A stretch of 64,000 nucleotides of DNA, taken from NCBI GenBank assembly GCA_004554085.1, contig SFNY01000001.1:1-64000 (forward strand). Direction: 5' to 3'. The stretch is from Clostridiales bacterium (GTDB taxonomy: Bacteria > Bacillota > Clostridia > Christensenellales > Aristaeellaceae). Positions 9,582 to 18,889 of the stretch are shown in pieces. Below the pieces are notes generated by a model. That model had not been told where the DNA came from. It was given only the letters and a program-made list of their open reading frames with translations, and searched no databases. Numbering within the stretch: the stretch's first letter is position 1; each line of letters starts with the position of its first letter. Both the position numbers and the translations under genes were made by a program.

Positions 9582-12038
9582 TCACGGAATCTGCTCCACG
9601 TCGCCGAGGCCGTGGAGCACGCGGCGGAGGGTGTAGCGCAGCTTTTCGCTTCTGCGCATGGAGTTCAGGAAGGCGAGGTAGGCGCGCCGGCCCGACTCCA
9701 GCGTCTGCCGGGTGACGGGCCTGCCGGAGTAGCGGCTCCGGGCAACCTCGGAGACGAAGCGCTCGTAGTCGTCGTTGGGCAGCGCCTGCACCGCGCGGCT
9801 TGCAAAGGCCTCCGGGGTCTCGCCGTTCATGGGCGCAAGGCCCGTCTGGGCAAGCAGCGTCAGGATGGCCCGGTACAGGATCAGCGCAGCCGTCGCACCG
9901 CTGCGGGAGGCCATGCACATCTTCAAGGGATCAGTGGCAATGAGCCGCCTGCGCAGCCACAGCGTAAGCAGCGCGATCAGCGCAAGCACAGCCAGCACCG
10001 CAAGCAGAATCCACAGCCAGGTCAGGTTCCGATCCTCATTCGGCGCATTCTCCAGCCCGTCGCCCTCCGGCTCCATGGGCGGCGGATCGGCGGAGCCATC
10101 GTCGGGATCCTCCGGCGGGGGATTGTCCGCATCACTCTGACCGTCGCCGTCCTCGCCGGGATCCGGCGTGGGCGTGGGTTCGCCGTCGGAATCGCCATCG
10201 GAGGAATCGCCCGCGTCCGGGGTGGGCGTGGGCTCGCCGTCGGAGCTGCCCGCATCCGGGGTGGGCGTGGGTTCGCCCTGGTTGGTGATATCGTCGTTCT
10301 CGAAGGGGGTCTCGCCGCCGTCGGTGCTCTCGGATGCGCCCTGCGCGTTCGCGGATTCGCCCTGCGCGCCGTCATTGGATTCGCCGCGCTGGTTCTCCAC
10401 GGCCCGGGCGGTGGGATCGAAGGCCGTCCAGCCGAGGCCCTTCAAGTAGACCTCCACCCAGGCGTGGGCGTTTTTTCCGGTGACGATGGTCTCGCCGCCG
10501 TCGCTTGCGGCAACATAGTAGCCCTCCACGTAGCGCGCGGGCAGACCCGCCATGCGGCACAGCACCGCCATCGCCGAGGCGAAGTAGCTGCAGTAGCCCG
10601 CCTTCTCCTCCAGCAGGAACCAGGACACGAAGTCCCGGTTGCCCTCCGGGTACCTGCCGTCGAGGGTGTAGCGGTAGTTGTTCGCCAGGTGGTTCTGGAT
10701 CGCAAGCGCCTTCTCCGCGTCGGTGGTCGCGCTGCCGGTCAGCTCCGCTGCGAGGGCATAGACCCCGTCCTCAATGCCGCCGGGCAGGGCGGTGTACTCC
10801 GCGAGCATGTCCGCGTAGTTGGGGTCATTCGCGTCCCAGCTGCGGGAGGCCGCAGCGATCAGCGCCGCGTCGCTGGCGGGAGCCCGGGCCGTCAGGCGGT
10901 AGCTGTCGCCCGGCTCCACGTCGCGGGTGAGGAAAATTTCGCCGGTGGAATTGTAGTACACCGCGTCGGACAGGCCCATGTCGAACGAAAGCATGTGCGC
11001 GGGCACGAACAGCGTGCTCGTGTCGGTGCCCAGCACCTCCACGGCCACGCTCACGTCCACGAACGCGTCGTTTTCGGACACGACGTCCGCGCCGAACACC
11101 TCGCTGCGCACCCTGCGGTGGGTGAAGTCGTAGTACAGGTAGCGGGCCTTGGCCTGGTCGTCCACCCAGGAGTAGCCCGTGTAGCTGCGCTTGATGGTGC
11201 CGCGCAGCAGGATATCCTGATCGGTCTCCACCCGCAGCACCGGATCGGAGCTCGGCTCCGCAGGCCCGCCCAGCATGGCAACCACGTTGTCCTCGATCAT
11301 GCCCGCCCGGTCGTAGCCCTTTTCGTTGATGGAGAAGGGCAGGCGCTGCTGGGTGAAGTGCACGTAATCGTCCACGATGGAGCGAATCTCCATCGCCAGG
11401 TTTTCCAGCGGGGCCCAGGTGAGCCTGTCGGACGGCGCAAGCGCAAGCGCCAGCAGCACCAGCGCCAGCGCGGGCACGAGAATCACCGGGCGCACCCCCT
11501 CACGACGGCGCTCCATGGGCAGCGCGAAGGCCGCAACGCCCGCGATCAGTCCCGGCACGGCCAGCCACAGCGACAGGCCCTCGTTCATCGCGAGGCCGCA
11601 GATCACCGCTGCCAGCAGCACCATCAGCGCAAACGGCGCGCTGGAGGGCAGGCGCAGAAGTCCGGCAAACAGCGCGCCCAGCATCAGCGCCGCGATGAGC
11701 GCCATGCCCTGACCCGCTGCGATGTGCTGCGCCAGCTGCTCCGCGCTCAAGCTGCCGCTCTGCCGGAAGTCCGAGATCATCGCGGAGATGTCCCCCGCAT
11801 AGCTGCCCAGCAGCAGCGCAAGCCCCAGCACCACGGCCGCTGCCGCCGCAATCGTCCACAGCGTGCCCCTTCGGCCCAGCTGCACCGCAACGGCCCCCGC
11901 AAGTGCGACGGCGTAGACGGTCAGACAACCTATGTCAAATCCCATCGCGCGCACCGCCACGAAGGCTGCGCAGCCCGCCATCAGCGCGGCGTTCAGCGCC
12001 ATGCATGCGGCGCGAAGGATGCGGTTCAATCTATCCAT
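9582..12038 (-). CDS. Membrane-anchored transglutaminase-like protein (TgpA / DUF3488-DUF4129 type)
   Basis: An 818-residue protein with several N-terminal membrane helices (about residues 1-210), an external transglutaminase-like domain, a low-complexity acidic linker and one more membrane helix (LTWLWILLAVLAVLALIALLT) before a cytoplasmic DUF4129-like tail. The core shows the Cys of EKAGYCSYFASAMAVLCR, the His of NAHAWVEVYLKGLGW and the Asp of TAFDPT, as expected of a papain-like triad. The linker repeats GEPTPTPDAG about three times. It is the last gene of the moxR-DUF58-transglutaminase cluster, a widespread set of unknown exact role, often linked to envelope or complex assembly. Confidence 0.85.
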   Translation of the reverse strand: MDRLNRILRAACMALNAALMAGCAAFVAVRAMGFDIGCLTVYAVALAGAVAVQLGRRGTLWTIAAAAAVVLGLALLLGSYAGDISAMISDFRQSGSLSAEQLAQHIAAGQGMALIAALMLGALFAGLLRLPSSAPFALMVLLAAVICGLAMNEGLSLWLAVPGLIAGVAAFALPMERRREGVRPVILVPALALVLLALALAPSDRLTWAPLENLAMEIRSIVDDYVHFTQQRLPFSINEKGYDRAGMIEDNVVAMLGGPAEPSSDPVLRVETDQDILLRGTIKRSYTGYSWVDDQAKARYLYYDFTHRRVRSEVFGADVVSENDAFVDVSVAVEVLGTDTSTLFVPAHMLSFDMGLSDAVYYNSTGEIFLTRDVEPGDSYRLTARAPASDAALIAAASRSWDANDPNYADMLAEYTALPGGIEDGVYALAAELTGSATTDAEKALAIQNHLANNYRYTLDGRYPEGNRDFVSWFLLEEKAGYCSYFASAMAVLCRMAGLPARYVEGYYVAASDGGETIVTGKNAHAWVEVYLKGLGWTAFDPTARAVENQRGESNDGAQGESANAQGASESTDGGETPFENDDITNQGEPTPTPDAGSSDGEPTPTPDAGDSSDGDSDGEPTPTPDPGEDGDGQSDADNPPPEDPDDGSADPPPMEPEGDGLENAPNEDRNLTWLWILLAVLAVLALIALLTLWLRRRLIATDPLKMCMASRSGATAALILYRAILTLLAQTGLAPMNGETPEAFASRAVQALPNDDYERFVSEVARSRYSGRPVTRQTLESGRRAYLAFLNSMRRSEKLRYTLRRVLHGLGDVEQIP

Positions 12039-12089
12039 GAAAGCGATTCAGTACCTCTCAAAATGGTTCTTAATATGAAGGAAAGCCCG

Positions 12090-13307
12090 TCAGACGCCGA
12101 ACAGCGGATCCGGCGCGGCGCTCCCGCGCTTGCTCCGGGGCGCGGGCGGCATATCCTCCTGCCAGGGATCCACGGTGCGCACCTGCACGCCGGACATCTT
12201 CAGCCGCTCCAGCATCTCCAGCGCCTCGTCCCGGGGCGCGTCCGTCACCCAGATCAGAAGCACCCGGATGCCGCTGCGCTGCATGCGCATGGCGATGTCC
12301 GCCGTGCGGCTGGTCATGCGACTGGTGGCAAGCACCGCGCCGCCTGTGCGCTGCATGCGCTGGAGCATCAGCATCAGCACCTGCTCGTAGGGATAGGGGC
12401 TGTCGAACGCCACGTGCATCAGCGCCTCCACGAAGCCCGGCAGATCCGCCACGCTCTTGCCCGCAATCTCCTGCGGACGGGCACTCTGCAGAGGCATGCG
12501 CACCGGGAAGCCCGCCTCCAGCTGCGCCTTCGCGGCGCTCAGGCTCTCCTCGCAGATCAGGTCCTCCAGCGTAAGCTTTAAGTCCTGCAGCGCGGTGATC
12601 TCGCTCAGGTCGGGAATAATCAGCGTGTCCGGGCGGGCGCTCTCCTCAAAGGTGCGCACCATCAATTCACGCTTGCGCAGCGTCAGCTTCCAGTGCACCT
12701 TCTTTAATTCGTCGCCCTCCTGCCACTTGCGGACGTCCGAGGGCGAGGCGTTGTCCTCCGTGGCCCGGGAGCGGAACTCCGGCCCCACGTCCGAAGCCTT
12801 CAGCTCCATGGCGGGAACCGCGTGCGACCGGGGATAGACCTCCACCCGCATCAGACGGCTCTTGGACTTGCGGCTCAGCTCGAACAGGCCGAACAGGTCG
12901 GAAGCCGACGTGCCGGTCACGCCCACCTCGTAATCGCCGCGATGGGGACAGCGCACGACGTTGCGGAAGCTGCGCTTCGAGAACGGCGGCATGGAGACGC
13001 TGATCTCCTGCCGTCCGCCGCCTGCGCCGGGCACGTTCAGCGTCACCCGCAGGTTCCCCGCAGGCAGGAGGGAACGGTGCTCCAGCGTGAGGATGGTCAT
13101 CAGCTTCTCTCCGCGCTCCACGCGGGGCCGCACGCCCTTCATGGAGATGCGGGCCGTGAAGAGCGTCCACAGCACCGAAATGAGGCTGTAGGCCACCATC
13201 AGCATGAGGATGAAAAACAGGAGATAGTAGATGCGCGTGCCGGTGGCGAGTCCCGCAGCCAGCAGGGCAACCATCGCCGCCAGCACGCCGATCAGACGCG
13301 CGCTCAC
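12090..13307 (-). CDS. DUF58 domain-containing membrane protein
   Basis: A 405-residue protein with two N-terminal hydrophobic segments (about residues 4-50), a beta-rich region and the DUF58 signature DVRKWQEGDELKKVHWKLTLRKRELMVRTFE. DUF58 proteins carry a von Willebrand A-like fold and are partners of MoxR ATPases. The start is a GTG overlapping the moxR stop as GTGA, so translation should be coupled. Substrate unknown. Confidence 0.85.
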   Translation of the reverse strand: MSARLIGVLAAMVALLAAGLATGTRIYYLLFFILMLMVAYSLISVLWTLFTARISMKGVRPRVERGEKLMTILTLEHRSLLPAGNLRVTLNVPGAGGGRQEISVSMPPFSKRSFRNVVRCPHRGDYEVGVTGTSASDLFGLFELSRKSKSRLMRVEVYPRSHAVPAMELKASDVGPEFRSRATEDNASPSDVRKWQEGDELKKVHWKLTLRKRELMVRTFEESARPDTLIIPDLSEITALQDLKLTLEDLICEESLSAAKAQLEAGFPVRMPLQSARPQEIAGKSVADLPGFVEALMHVAFDSPYPYEQVLMLMLQRMQRTGGAVLATSRMTSRTADIAMRMQRSGIRVLLIWVTDAPRDEALEMLERLKMSGVQVRTVDPWQEDMPPAPRSKRGSAAPDPLFGV

Positions 13308-14251
13308 TTGACCTTCACCGGCACCTGCACGCCCTGCATCACGCCCGCCAGCACGCGCTCGGCGGTCATGTTGCGCATGCGCGCCTCGGCGGAGAGCACC
13401 AGACGGTGGGCCAGCACCGGCTCCGCCATGCGCTGCACGTCCTCGGGGGCCACGTAGTCCCGACCCTCCAGCAGCGCCCGGGCCTGGGACGCGCGCAGGA
13501 GTGAGATCGCCGCGCGGGTGGACACGCCCAGCTGCAATGCGCCGCTTTTGCGCGAAGCCGCAGCGATGGCCGAGATGTAGGCGCGCACCTCACGGGATGC
13601 GTGCACGCCCTCCACCTCCTGCTGAAGACGCAGGATGTCGGAGCTGGTGCAGATGGGCCGCAGCTCCTCCATGGGCTTCTTGCCGGAGGAGTAGCGCTCC
13701 AGAATGTCCGTCTCCTCCTCCGCCGTGGGGTAGCCGATGGACACGCGCATGAAGAAGCGATCCAGCTGGGCCTCGGGCAGCGGATAGGTGCCCACGAAGT
13801 CCACCGGGTTCTGGGTCGCCAGAACGATAAACGGCTCCGGCATGGCGTAGGTGGCGCCGTCCACGGACACCTGGCCCTCCTCCATCACCTCCAACAGCGA
13901 GGACTGGGTCTTGGGCGAGGTGCGGTTGATCTCGTCGGCCAGCACGATCTGGCTCATGATCATGCCGGGCCTGTACTCCAATTCGCCGGTCTTGAAGTTG
14001 ACGATGGAGTAGCCGATGATGTCCGAGGGCGTGATGTCCGGCGTGAACTGGATGCGCTTGAAGGAGCAGTCCAGCGAGCGCGCCAGGGCGCTGGCCAGCG
14101 TGGTCTTGCCCACGCCCGGCACGTCCTCGATCAGCACGTGGCCCCGGCACAGCACGGCGATCATCATCAGCTCCACCGCGCTCTCCTTGCCCACGATCAC
14201 CTTGCCCACATTCTGTTTCAGCAACTGCGCAAAGCGCTGCGTAACCTGCAT
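13304..14251 (-). CDS. MoxR-family AAA+ ATPase
   Basis: A 315-residue AAA+ ATPase: Walker A EDVPGVGKTTLASALA, Walker B QIVLADEINRTSPKTQ, sensor 1 IVLATQNP and sensor 2 in the C-terminal lid. MoxR proteins act as chaperones for DUF58/VWA partners. It is the first gene of a three-gene operon. The ATG at 14251 has AAGGAGA in front of it, while the ten upstream codons of the open frame have no ribosome site. Confidence 0.92.
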   Translation of the reverse strand: MQVTQRFAQLLKQNVGKVIVGKESAVELMMIAVLCRGHVLIEDVPGVGKTTLASALARSLDCSFKRIQFTPDITPSDIIGYSIVNFKTGELEYRPGMIMSQIVLADEINRTSPKTQSSLLEVMEEGQVSVDGATYAMPEPFIVLATQNPVDFVGTYPLPEAQLDRFFMRVSIGYPTAEEETDILERYSSGKKPMEELRPICTSSDILRLQQEVEGVHASREVRAYISAIAAASRKSGALQLGVSTRAAISLLRASQARALLEGRDYVAPEDVQRMAEPVLAHRLVLSAEARMRNMTAERVLAGVMQGVQVPVKVK

Positions 14252-14356
14252 ATTTTTGTATCTCCTTTGAACAAACTGCAAATCCTACCGGGGGTTTAGA
14301 CGGAAAACCGCCTGTTTTTGGTTCCATGCCCCGGTAAATCCTGATATTCCAAGTTT

Positions 14357-14385
14357 AGTATAGCGATTTTTCCGCCGAATTACAA
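14357..14385 (-). promoter_or_regulatory. Putative promoter of the moxR operon, with leader hairpin
   Basis: Minus strand TTGTAA (14385-14380), 17-base spacer, TATACT (14362-14357). The leader between it and moxR can close an 8-bp stem TACCGGGG/CCCCGGTA (14329-14336 with 14286-14293) around a 35-base loop; no known riboswitch was recognised in it. Confidence 0.7.
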
Positions 14386-14412
14386 GAAAATCCCCACAAG
14401 CGCGGGCTTTTG

Positions 14413-14421
14413 TGCTATAAT
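14413..14421 (+). promoter_or_regulatory. Extended -10 promoter element for nnr
   Basis: TGC-TATAAT is a consensus extended -10 about 45 bases before the nnr start; no good -35 is seen, which is common for extended -10 promoters. It diverges from the moxR promoter 30 bases away. Confidence 0.6.
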
Positions 14422-14464
14422 ATTTACTGGAAAGTCGCAATTTGAATCGCAGGAGGCAGGAAGC

Positions 14465-15964
14465 ATGCGCACGCTCATCACACCCCAGGCCATGCGCGAA
14501 GGCGAGGCGCGGTTCTTCGCGGCCTCCGGCATTCCTTCCATAGAGGTCATGGAGCGCGCCGCGGCTGCGCTGGCCGGGGTCATCGCCGCGGAGCTGCCCG
14601 CAGGCGCGACCATTTATTTCGCCTGCGGAACCGGCGGCAACGGCGGCGACGGTAGCGCCTGCGCACGGCTGCTGTGCGACCGTTACAGCTGCATCATCGT
14701 ACAGCCTCGACCTCCAAAGTCCCCGGACGCAATTGTTAACCTGCGCCGCGCGCTTGACTGCGACGTGACCGTCACGGACGATGCAGCCAAGCTCCCCGCG
14801 CCGGACGCGTGGGTGGACGCGCTGTTCGGCACGGGACTGACCCGTGCGCCCGGCGGTGCGGAAGGGACGCTGATCGGGCGCATCAACGCCGACCATGCGC
14901 ACGGCGCGCGGGTCTATGCCGCCGACATTCCCTCGGGACTGAACGGCAAGACGGGCGCGGCGTACGATCCCTGCGTGCAGGCGGATGCAACTGTAAGCTT
15001 TCAATATTTAAAGACCGGCATGACCCTCGGCGACGGTCTGGACGCATGCGGCGAGATCACCGTTGCGGACGTGGGCTTTCCTGCGGAGGGCTTCGAGCTC
15101 AATACAGCCGCGCTGTTCGGGCCGGATGACCTGGGCCGCATCCTGAAGAAGCGCCCCCGGAACGTGCACAAGGGCGACTGCGGACATTTGCTGATCGTGG
15201 CGGGTTCGTTTGGCATGGCGGGCGCTGCGGCGCTGTGCGCGAGGGCGGCGCTGCGCAGCGGAGCCGGACTGGTGAGCGTCGCATGTCCGCGCTCCATCGT
15301 GCCCATATTGCAGACGCTGGCTCCCCAGGCCATGTGCATACCGCTTGCCGAAAGCGAGGGTGCGATCTCTGCGGAGGCCCTGCCCGCGCTGGAGGCTGCG
15401 CTTAAAGGCAAGAGCGCCGTGGCCGTCGGCCCGGGACTCAGCCGCCGCGCAGACGCGGGCATTTTGCGCCTGGTGCTGGAGAACGGCCTGCCCGCCGTCA
15501 TCGATGCGGACGGCCTGAACATTCTATCGGAGCAGCGGGAGCTGATGTCCCTGCTGACCCCCAGGCATGTGCTCACGCCCCATCCGGGCGAGGCCGCGCG
15601 GCTGCTGGGGCGGCCCTGCACCCATCCACTCGCCGACGCGGCTGCGCTGTGTGAACTGGGGGCCAGCGTGATTCTGAAGGGCGCGGCCAGCGTGATCCGT
15701 GCGCCGGAATGCCCCACCGCCTGCATCAGCGCCTCGGGCTGCCGGGGCATGGCACGGGGCGGCAGTGGCGACGTGCTCACCGGCATCCTCGGCGCATTGC
15801 TTGCGGACAGGCGCGGGGTGGCCCCCGCCCATGCGGCCGCCTGTGCCAGTGAAATCCACGGCCTCGCAGGGGAGCTGGCCCAGCGGAGGTACGGCGCGCG
15901 CAGCATGAACGCCGCCGACATTCTGGAATTTCTGCCGGAGGTGTTCCGGGAACATGTGGAATGA
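14465..15964 (+). CDS. nnr: Bifunctional NAD(P)H-hydrate epimerase / ADP-dependent dehydratase
   Basis: A 499-residue fusion repairing hydrated NAD(P)H. The N-terminal YjeF_N epimerase (about 1-210) has the GTGGNGGDGSACARLL nucleotide loop and DALFGTGL. The C-terminal ribokinase-like dehydratase (about 220-495) has GHLLIVAGSFGMAGA, DADGLNIL, LTPHPGEAARL and the GGSGDVLTGI anion hole with the catalytic Asp. Start chosen by AGGAGG nine bases before the ATG. It overlaps the next gene by 11 bases. Confidence 0.93.
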   Translation: MRTLITPQAMREGEARFFAASGIPSIEVMERAAAALAGVIAAELPAGATIYFACGTGGNGGDGSACARLLCDRYSCIIVQPRPPKSPDAIVNLRRALDCDVTVTDDAAKLPAPDAWVDALFGTGLTRAPGGAEGTLIGRINADHAHGARVYAADIPSGLNGKTGAAYDPCVQADATVSFQYLKTGMTLGDGLDACGEITVADVGFPAEGFELNTAALFGPDDLGRILKKRPRNVHKGDCGHLLIVAGSFGMAGAAALCARAALRSGAGLVSVACPRSIVPILQTLAPQAMCIPLAESEGAISAEALPALEAALKGKSAVAVGPGLSRRADAGILRLVLENGLPAVIDADGLNILSEQRELMSLLTPRHVLTPHPGEAARLLGRPCTHPLADAAALCELGASVILKGAASVIRAPECPTACISASGCRGMARGGSGDVLTGILGALLADRRGVAPAHAAACASEIHGLAGELAQRRYGARSMNAADILEFLPEVFREHVE

Positions 15965-16466
15965 GCCTGTGGACGCGGAGCAGCATCCTTCCGGGAACCT
16001 GTGGCATGCGCCCTCGCCGCTGGAGATGCTGCGCGCGGAGCTGCGTCCGCTGCTCCCGGAGCGCGCCTTTCTGAAGCGCGACCGGGGCGACGCGCTGCTG
16101 ATCACCAACGCCCCCGCCCTCGGCTTTTCGCCGGAGCGCCTGCCGGGCTGCATCGTGGAGCACCGGGGCGCGCTGCTGTGCATCCTGCCCGACGCGCAGT
16201 GGGTGGCCGCTTTCGAGGCCCGCATCCCGGAGCCGCCGGATCACCTCAGCCGCACGCTGCTTTTCTTCCGGGGCGTTGAAGCCGACCTCGACAACCTGCA
16301 TTTGTTCGCCCGCATCGCAAAGCTGATGGACGCGCAGCCCTCCCCCGGCGAGATCGAGGCCTGCGACCGCGCGCTGCGCAACCGGGCGGCGCTGGCGCTG
16401 CGGGGCGGCTGCGGCGGCGGACTCTACGCCTGTGCATGCGTCCGCGCGCTGCTGAACCGAAGCTAA
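15954..16466 (+). CDS. Hypothetical protein, coupled to nnr
   Basis: I do not recognise this 170-residue protein. It overlaps the nnr end by 11 bases and has GGAGG about 11 bases before the ATG, so it is probably expressed with nnr. It is predicted soluble, with an Ala/Leu/Arg-rich composition, a possible alpha/beta core around LLITNAPALGFSPER and CIVEHRGALLCILPDAQW, and a Cys/Gly-rich end (GGCGGGLYACACVRAL). No signal peptide or catalytic motif stands out. Confidence 0.6.
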   Translation: MWNEPVDAEQHPSGNLWHAPSPLEMLRAELRPLLPERAFLKRDRGDALLITNAPALGFSPERLPGCIVEHRGALLCILPDAQWVAAFEARIPEPPDHLSRTLLFFRGVEADLDNLHLFARIAKLMDAQPSPGEIEACDRALRNRAALALRGGCGGGLYACACVRALLNRS

Positions 16467-16540
16467 TCGGAGAGAAACGTGCGCAGCCGGCGCGCCATCC
16501 GGCATAGATCAATCCACCCCGAACGGAAAGGAGAACCTCC

Positions 16541-17173
16541 ATGAAGCTGAAATACTACGGCCACGCCTGCTTCACGCTCCGCTTTGCGGACGGAACCGTG
16601 CTGGCCATCGATCCCTTCGACGAGAGCGTGAGCTACGCGCCCTGCGACGAAAGCTGCGACGCGGCGCTTCTGAGCCACGACCACTTCGACCACAACCACG
16701 TCCAGTCCCTGCGCGGCGACTTCGCCGTCATCCGGGAGGAAGGCGTGCATAACGTGCGGGGCGTGCGCATCACCGCCGTGCCCAGCTTCCACGACAAGCA
16801 GCGCGGCGCGCTGCGGGGGCGCAATCTGATCTTCCGCATCGAGGGCGAGGGCCTGACGATCGTACACCTGGGCGACCTGGGCCACATGCCCGATGAAAAT
16901 CAGCTGCGCGCCATCGCCGGTGCGGACGTTATGCTGACTCCCATCGGCGGCACCTACACCATCGACACCCCGGAGGCCGAGGCGCTGATCCGCCTTGCGC
17001 AGCCGAAGCACGCCGTGGCGATGCACTTCCGCACCCCGGACTACGACTTCAACGCATCCACCTGTGCTTCCTTCGAGCGAGACATGCACGCCGTGCGCAT
17101 GCCCCGGGAGGTGGAAATCACGAAGGAGAACCTCGCGTCGCTCCCCGAAGCGATGATCCTGAGCTACAAATAA
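16541..17173 (+). CDS. Metallo-beta-lactamase-fold hydrolase (UPF0173-like)
   Basis: A 210-residue single-domain MBL-fold protein. MKLKYYGHACFTLRFADG at the N-terminus and the metal-binding motif SHDHFDHNHV (His-x-His-x-Asp-His) are clear; VPSFHDKQRG and VHLGDLGHMP supply further ligands. This family includes putative metal-dependent hydrolases of unknown substrate. AAAGGAG precedes the ATG. The following HD-domain gene begins 18 bases after its stop and is probably co-transcribed. Confidence 0.85.
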   Translation: MKLKYYGHACFTLRFADGTVLAIDPFDESVSYAPCDESCDAALLSHDHFDHNHVQSLRGDFAVIREEGVHNVRGVRITAVPSFHDKQRGALRGRNLIFRIEGEGLTIVHLGDLGHMPDENQLRAIAGADVMLTPIGGTYTIDTPEAEALIRLAQPKHAVAMHFRTPDYDFNASTCASFERDMHAVRMPREVEITKENLASLPEAMILSYK

Positions 17174-17191
17174 GAAGAGAGGCAAAAACCC

Positions 17192-17782
17192 ATGTTGACG
17201 AGCAGCGTCACCAGAGAACAGGCCTACGGCCTGCTGACAAAGTACAACCACGAACCCTTTCACATCCAGCACGCGCTCACCGTCGAGGGCGTGATGCGCT
17301 GGTACGCAAACGAGCTGGGCCATAGCGACGAGGCCGACTTCTGGGCCATCGTCGGCCTGCTTCACGACGTCGACTTCGAGCTCTACCCCGAGCATCACTG
17401 CATCAAGGCCCCGGAGCTGCTGCGGGAGGGCGGCGTTTCCGAGGAGATGATTCACGCCATCGTCAGCCACGGCTACGGCCTGTGCGTGGACGTGAAGCCT
17501 GAGCTGGAGATGGAGAAGGTGCTCTTCGCCGCCGACGAGCTCACCGGCCTGATCGGCGCGGCGGCGCGGATGCGGCCGTCCAGGAGCGTGTCCGACATGG
17601 AGCTTTCCAGCCTCAAGAAGAAGTTCAAGGACAAGAAGTTCGCCGCAGGCTGCTCCCGCGACGTGATCCGCCAGGGCGCGGAGATGCTGGGCTGGGAGCT
17701 GGATGTGCTGCTGGAGAGAACCATTCAGGCCATGCGCGTGGACGAAGCCGCAATCGCCGCGGCGGTGGCGGCGCTGGAATAA
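17192..17782 (+). CDS. HD-domain phosphohydrolase-like protein
   Basis: A 196-residue HD-superfamily protein: an N-terminal His (HIQHALTVEGVM), the paired GLLHDVDFE motif that binds metal, and downstream HAIVSHGYG. Such proteins hydrolyse phosphate esters of nucleotides or related compounds; the substrate cannot be told from the sequence. The C-terminal region SLKKKFKDKKFAAGCSRDVI is typical of a clostridial subgroup annotated only as HD domain proteins. Confidence 0.82.
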   Translation: MLTSSVTREQAYGLLTKYNHEPFHIQHALTVEGVMRWYANELGHSDEADFWAIVGLLHDVDFELYPEHHCIKAPELLREGGVSEEMIHAIVSHGYGLCVDVKPELEMEKVLFAADELTGLIGAAARMRPSRSVSDMELSSLKKKFKDKKFAAGCSRDVIRQGAEMLGWELDVLLERTIQAMRVDEAAIAAAVAALE

Positions 17783-17862
17783 TCTGCCTCGGGTTGGCAT
17801 GCACGAACTTAACAACCCCATGGTAGGATTGAAATCAAGCAGAATAAACGGAGGGGTAACAG

Positions 17863-18792
17863 ATGGCAATTTCTAAAGAGGACATCGCGCGCGTCAAGGG
17901 GCGCGGCTTTCTGATCAACCGCGGCACCGAGTGCTTCTCGGGGCGCGTGGTTCCCGCCGGCACCATGTTCTCCGCCCACGATCTGAAGATGATCGGCGAG
18001 TGCGCGGAGAAGTTCGGAAACGGCAAGATCACCTTCACCAGCCGCCAGACGGCGGAGCTTCCCGGCATCCCCTTTGACAAAATCGAGGAGGCCGAGGCCT
18101 TCCTCGCCAAGGAGAACCTGTACTTTGGCGGCACCGGCGCGAAGGTGCGCCCCATCACCGCCTGCAAGGGAACCACCTGCGTCTACGGCAACTACGACAC
18201 TCAGGCGCTGGCGCTTGAAATGCACGAGCGCTTCTACATCGGCATGGGCAGCGTCAAGCTCCCCCACAAGTTCAAGATCGGCATCGGCGGCTGCCCCAAC
18301 AGCTGCATGAAGCCCAGCCTGAACGACGTGGGCGTCGAGGGCCACAAGGTCTTTGAGTTCGACGTGGAGAAGTGCCGCGGCTGCAAGAAGTGCGCCGTGA
18401 TGAACAACTGCCCCGTGCGCTGCGTCACCATGGCGGACGGCAAGGCCATCATCGGCGAAAAGTGCCTCAACTGCGGCGTGTGCGTGGGCAAGTGCCCCTT
18501 CGGCGCGGTTCCCGCTGAGGGCAAGACCCTCTGCCAGATCTACGTGGGCGGCACCTGGGGTAAGACCACCCGCATCGGCACGCCCCTCAAGCGCATGGTT
18601 CCGGTGGAGGAGGTGGGCGACATCGTCGAGAGCGCCATGCTCTGGTACCGCGAGAACGGCTACGTGAAGGAGCGCTTCGGCGTGACCATCGACCGCATCG
18701 GCGTGGACGCCCTCGAGGAGGCGCTGTTCTCCGGCGACCTGCTGGCCCGCAAGGATGAGATCCTGGCTGCGCCGCTGAAGGAGCGCCCCTGA
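17863..18792 (+). CDS. Sulfite/nitrite reductase-like siroheme and 4Fe-4S protein (AsrC-like half-enzyme)
   Basis: A 309-residue protein with one sulfite-reductase ferredoxin-like domain followed by the siroheme-[4Fe-4S] region. Cys101 and Cys106 (ACKGTTCVYG) with Cys144 and Cys148 (GGCPNSCMK) form the coupled-centre ligands. A ferredoxin module with two 4Fe-4S sets follows: C171-C174-C177 with C183/C187, and C201-C204-C207-C211. This is the arrangement of anaerobic sulfite reductase subunit C, but no asrA or asrB is adjacent, so the electron donor and even the substrate are unknown. GGAGGGG precedes the ATG. Confidence 0.85.
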   Translation: MAISKEDIARVKGRGFLINRGTECFSGRVVPAGTMFSAHDLKMIGECAEKFGNGKITFTSRQTAELPGIPFDKIEEAEAFLAKENLYFGGTGAKVRPITACKGTTCVYGNYDTQALALEMHERFYIGMGSVKLPHKFKIGIGGCPNSCMKPSLNDVGVEGHKVFEFDVEKCRGCKKCAVMNNCPVRCVTMADGKAIIGEKCLNCGVCVGKCPFGAVPAEGKTLCQIYVGGTWGKTTRIGTPLKRMVPVEEVGDIVESAMLWYRENGYVKERFGVTIDRIGVDALEEALFSGDLLARKDEILAAPLKERP

Positions 18793-18818
18793 GCCAGACA
18801 TCTGCGCAAATGCATTCC

Positions 18819-18846
18819 GGGCGGCTTCCGCAAATGGAAGCCGCCC
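18819..18846 (+). terminator. Hairpin after the AsrC-like gene
   Basis: An 11-bp perfect stem GGGCGGCTTCC with its complement and a 6-base loop, 26 bases past the stop. No T-run follows, so termination is inferred. Confidence 0.45.
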
Positions 18847-18889
18847 TCTGGCTGTCAAGAAACCCCGGGAGAGTGCGAGGGAGGTGTTT

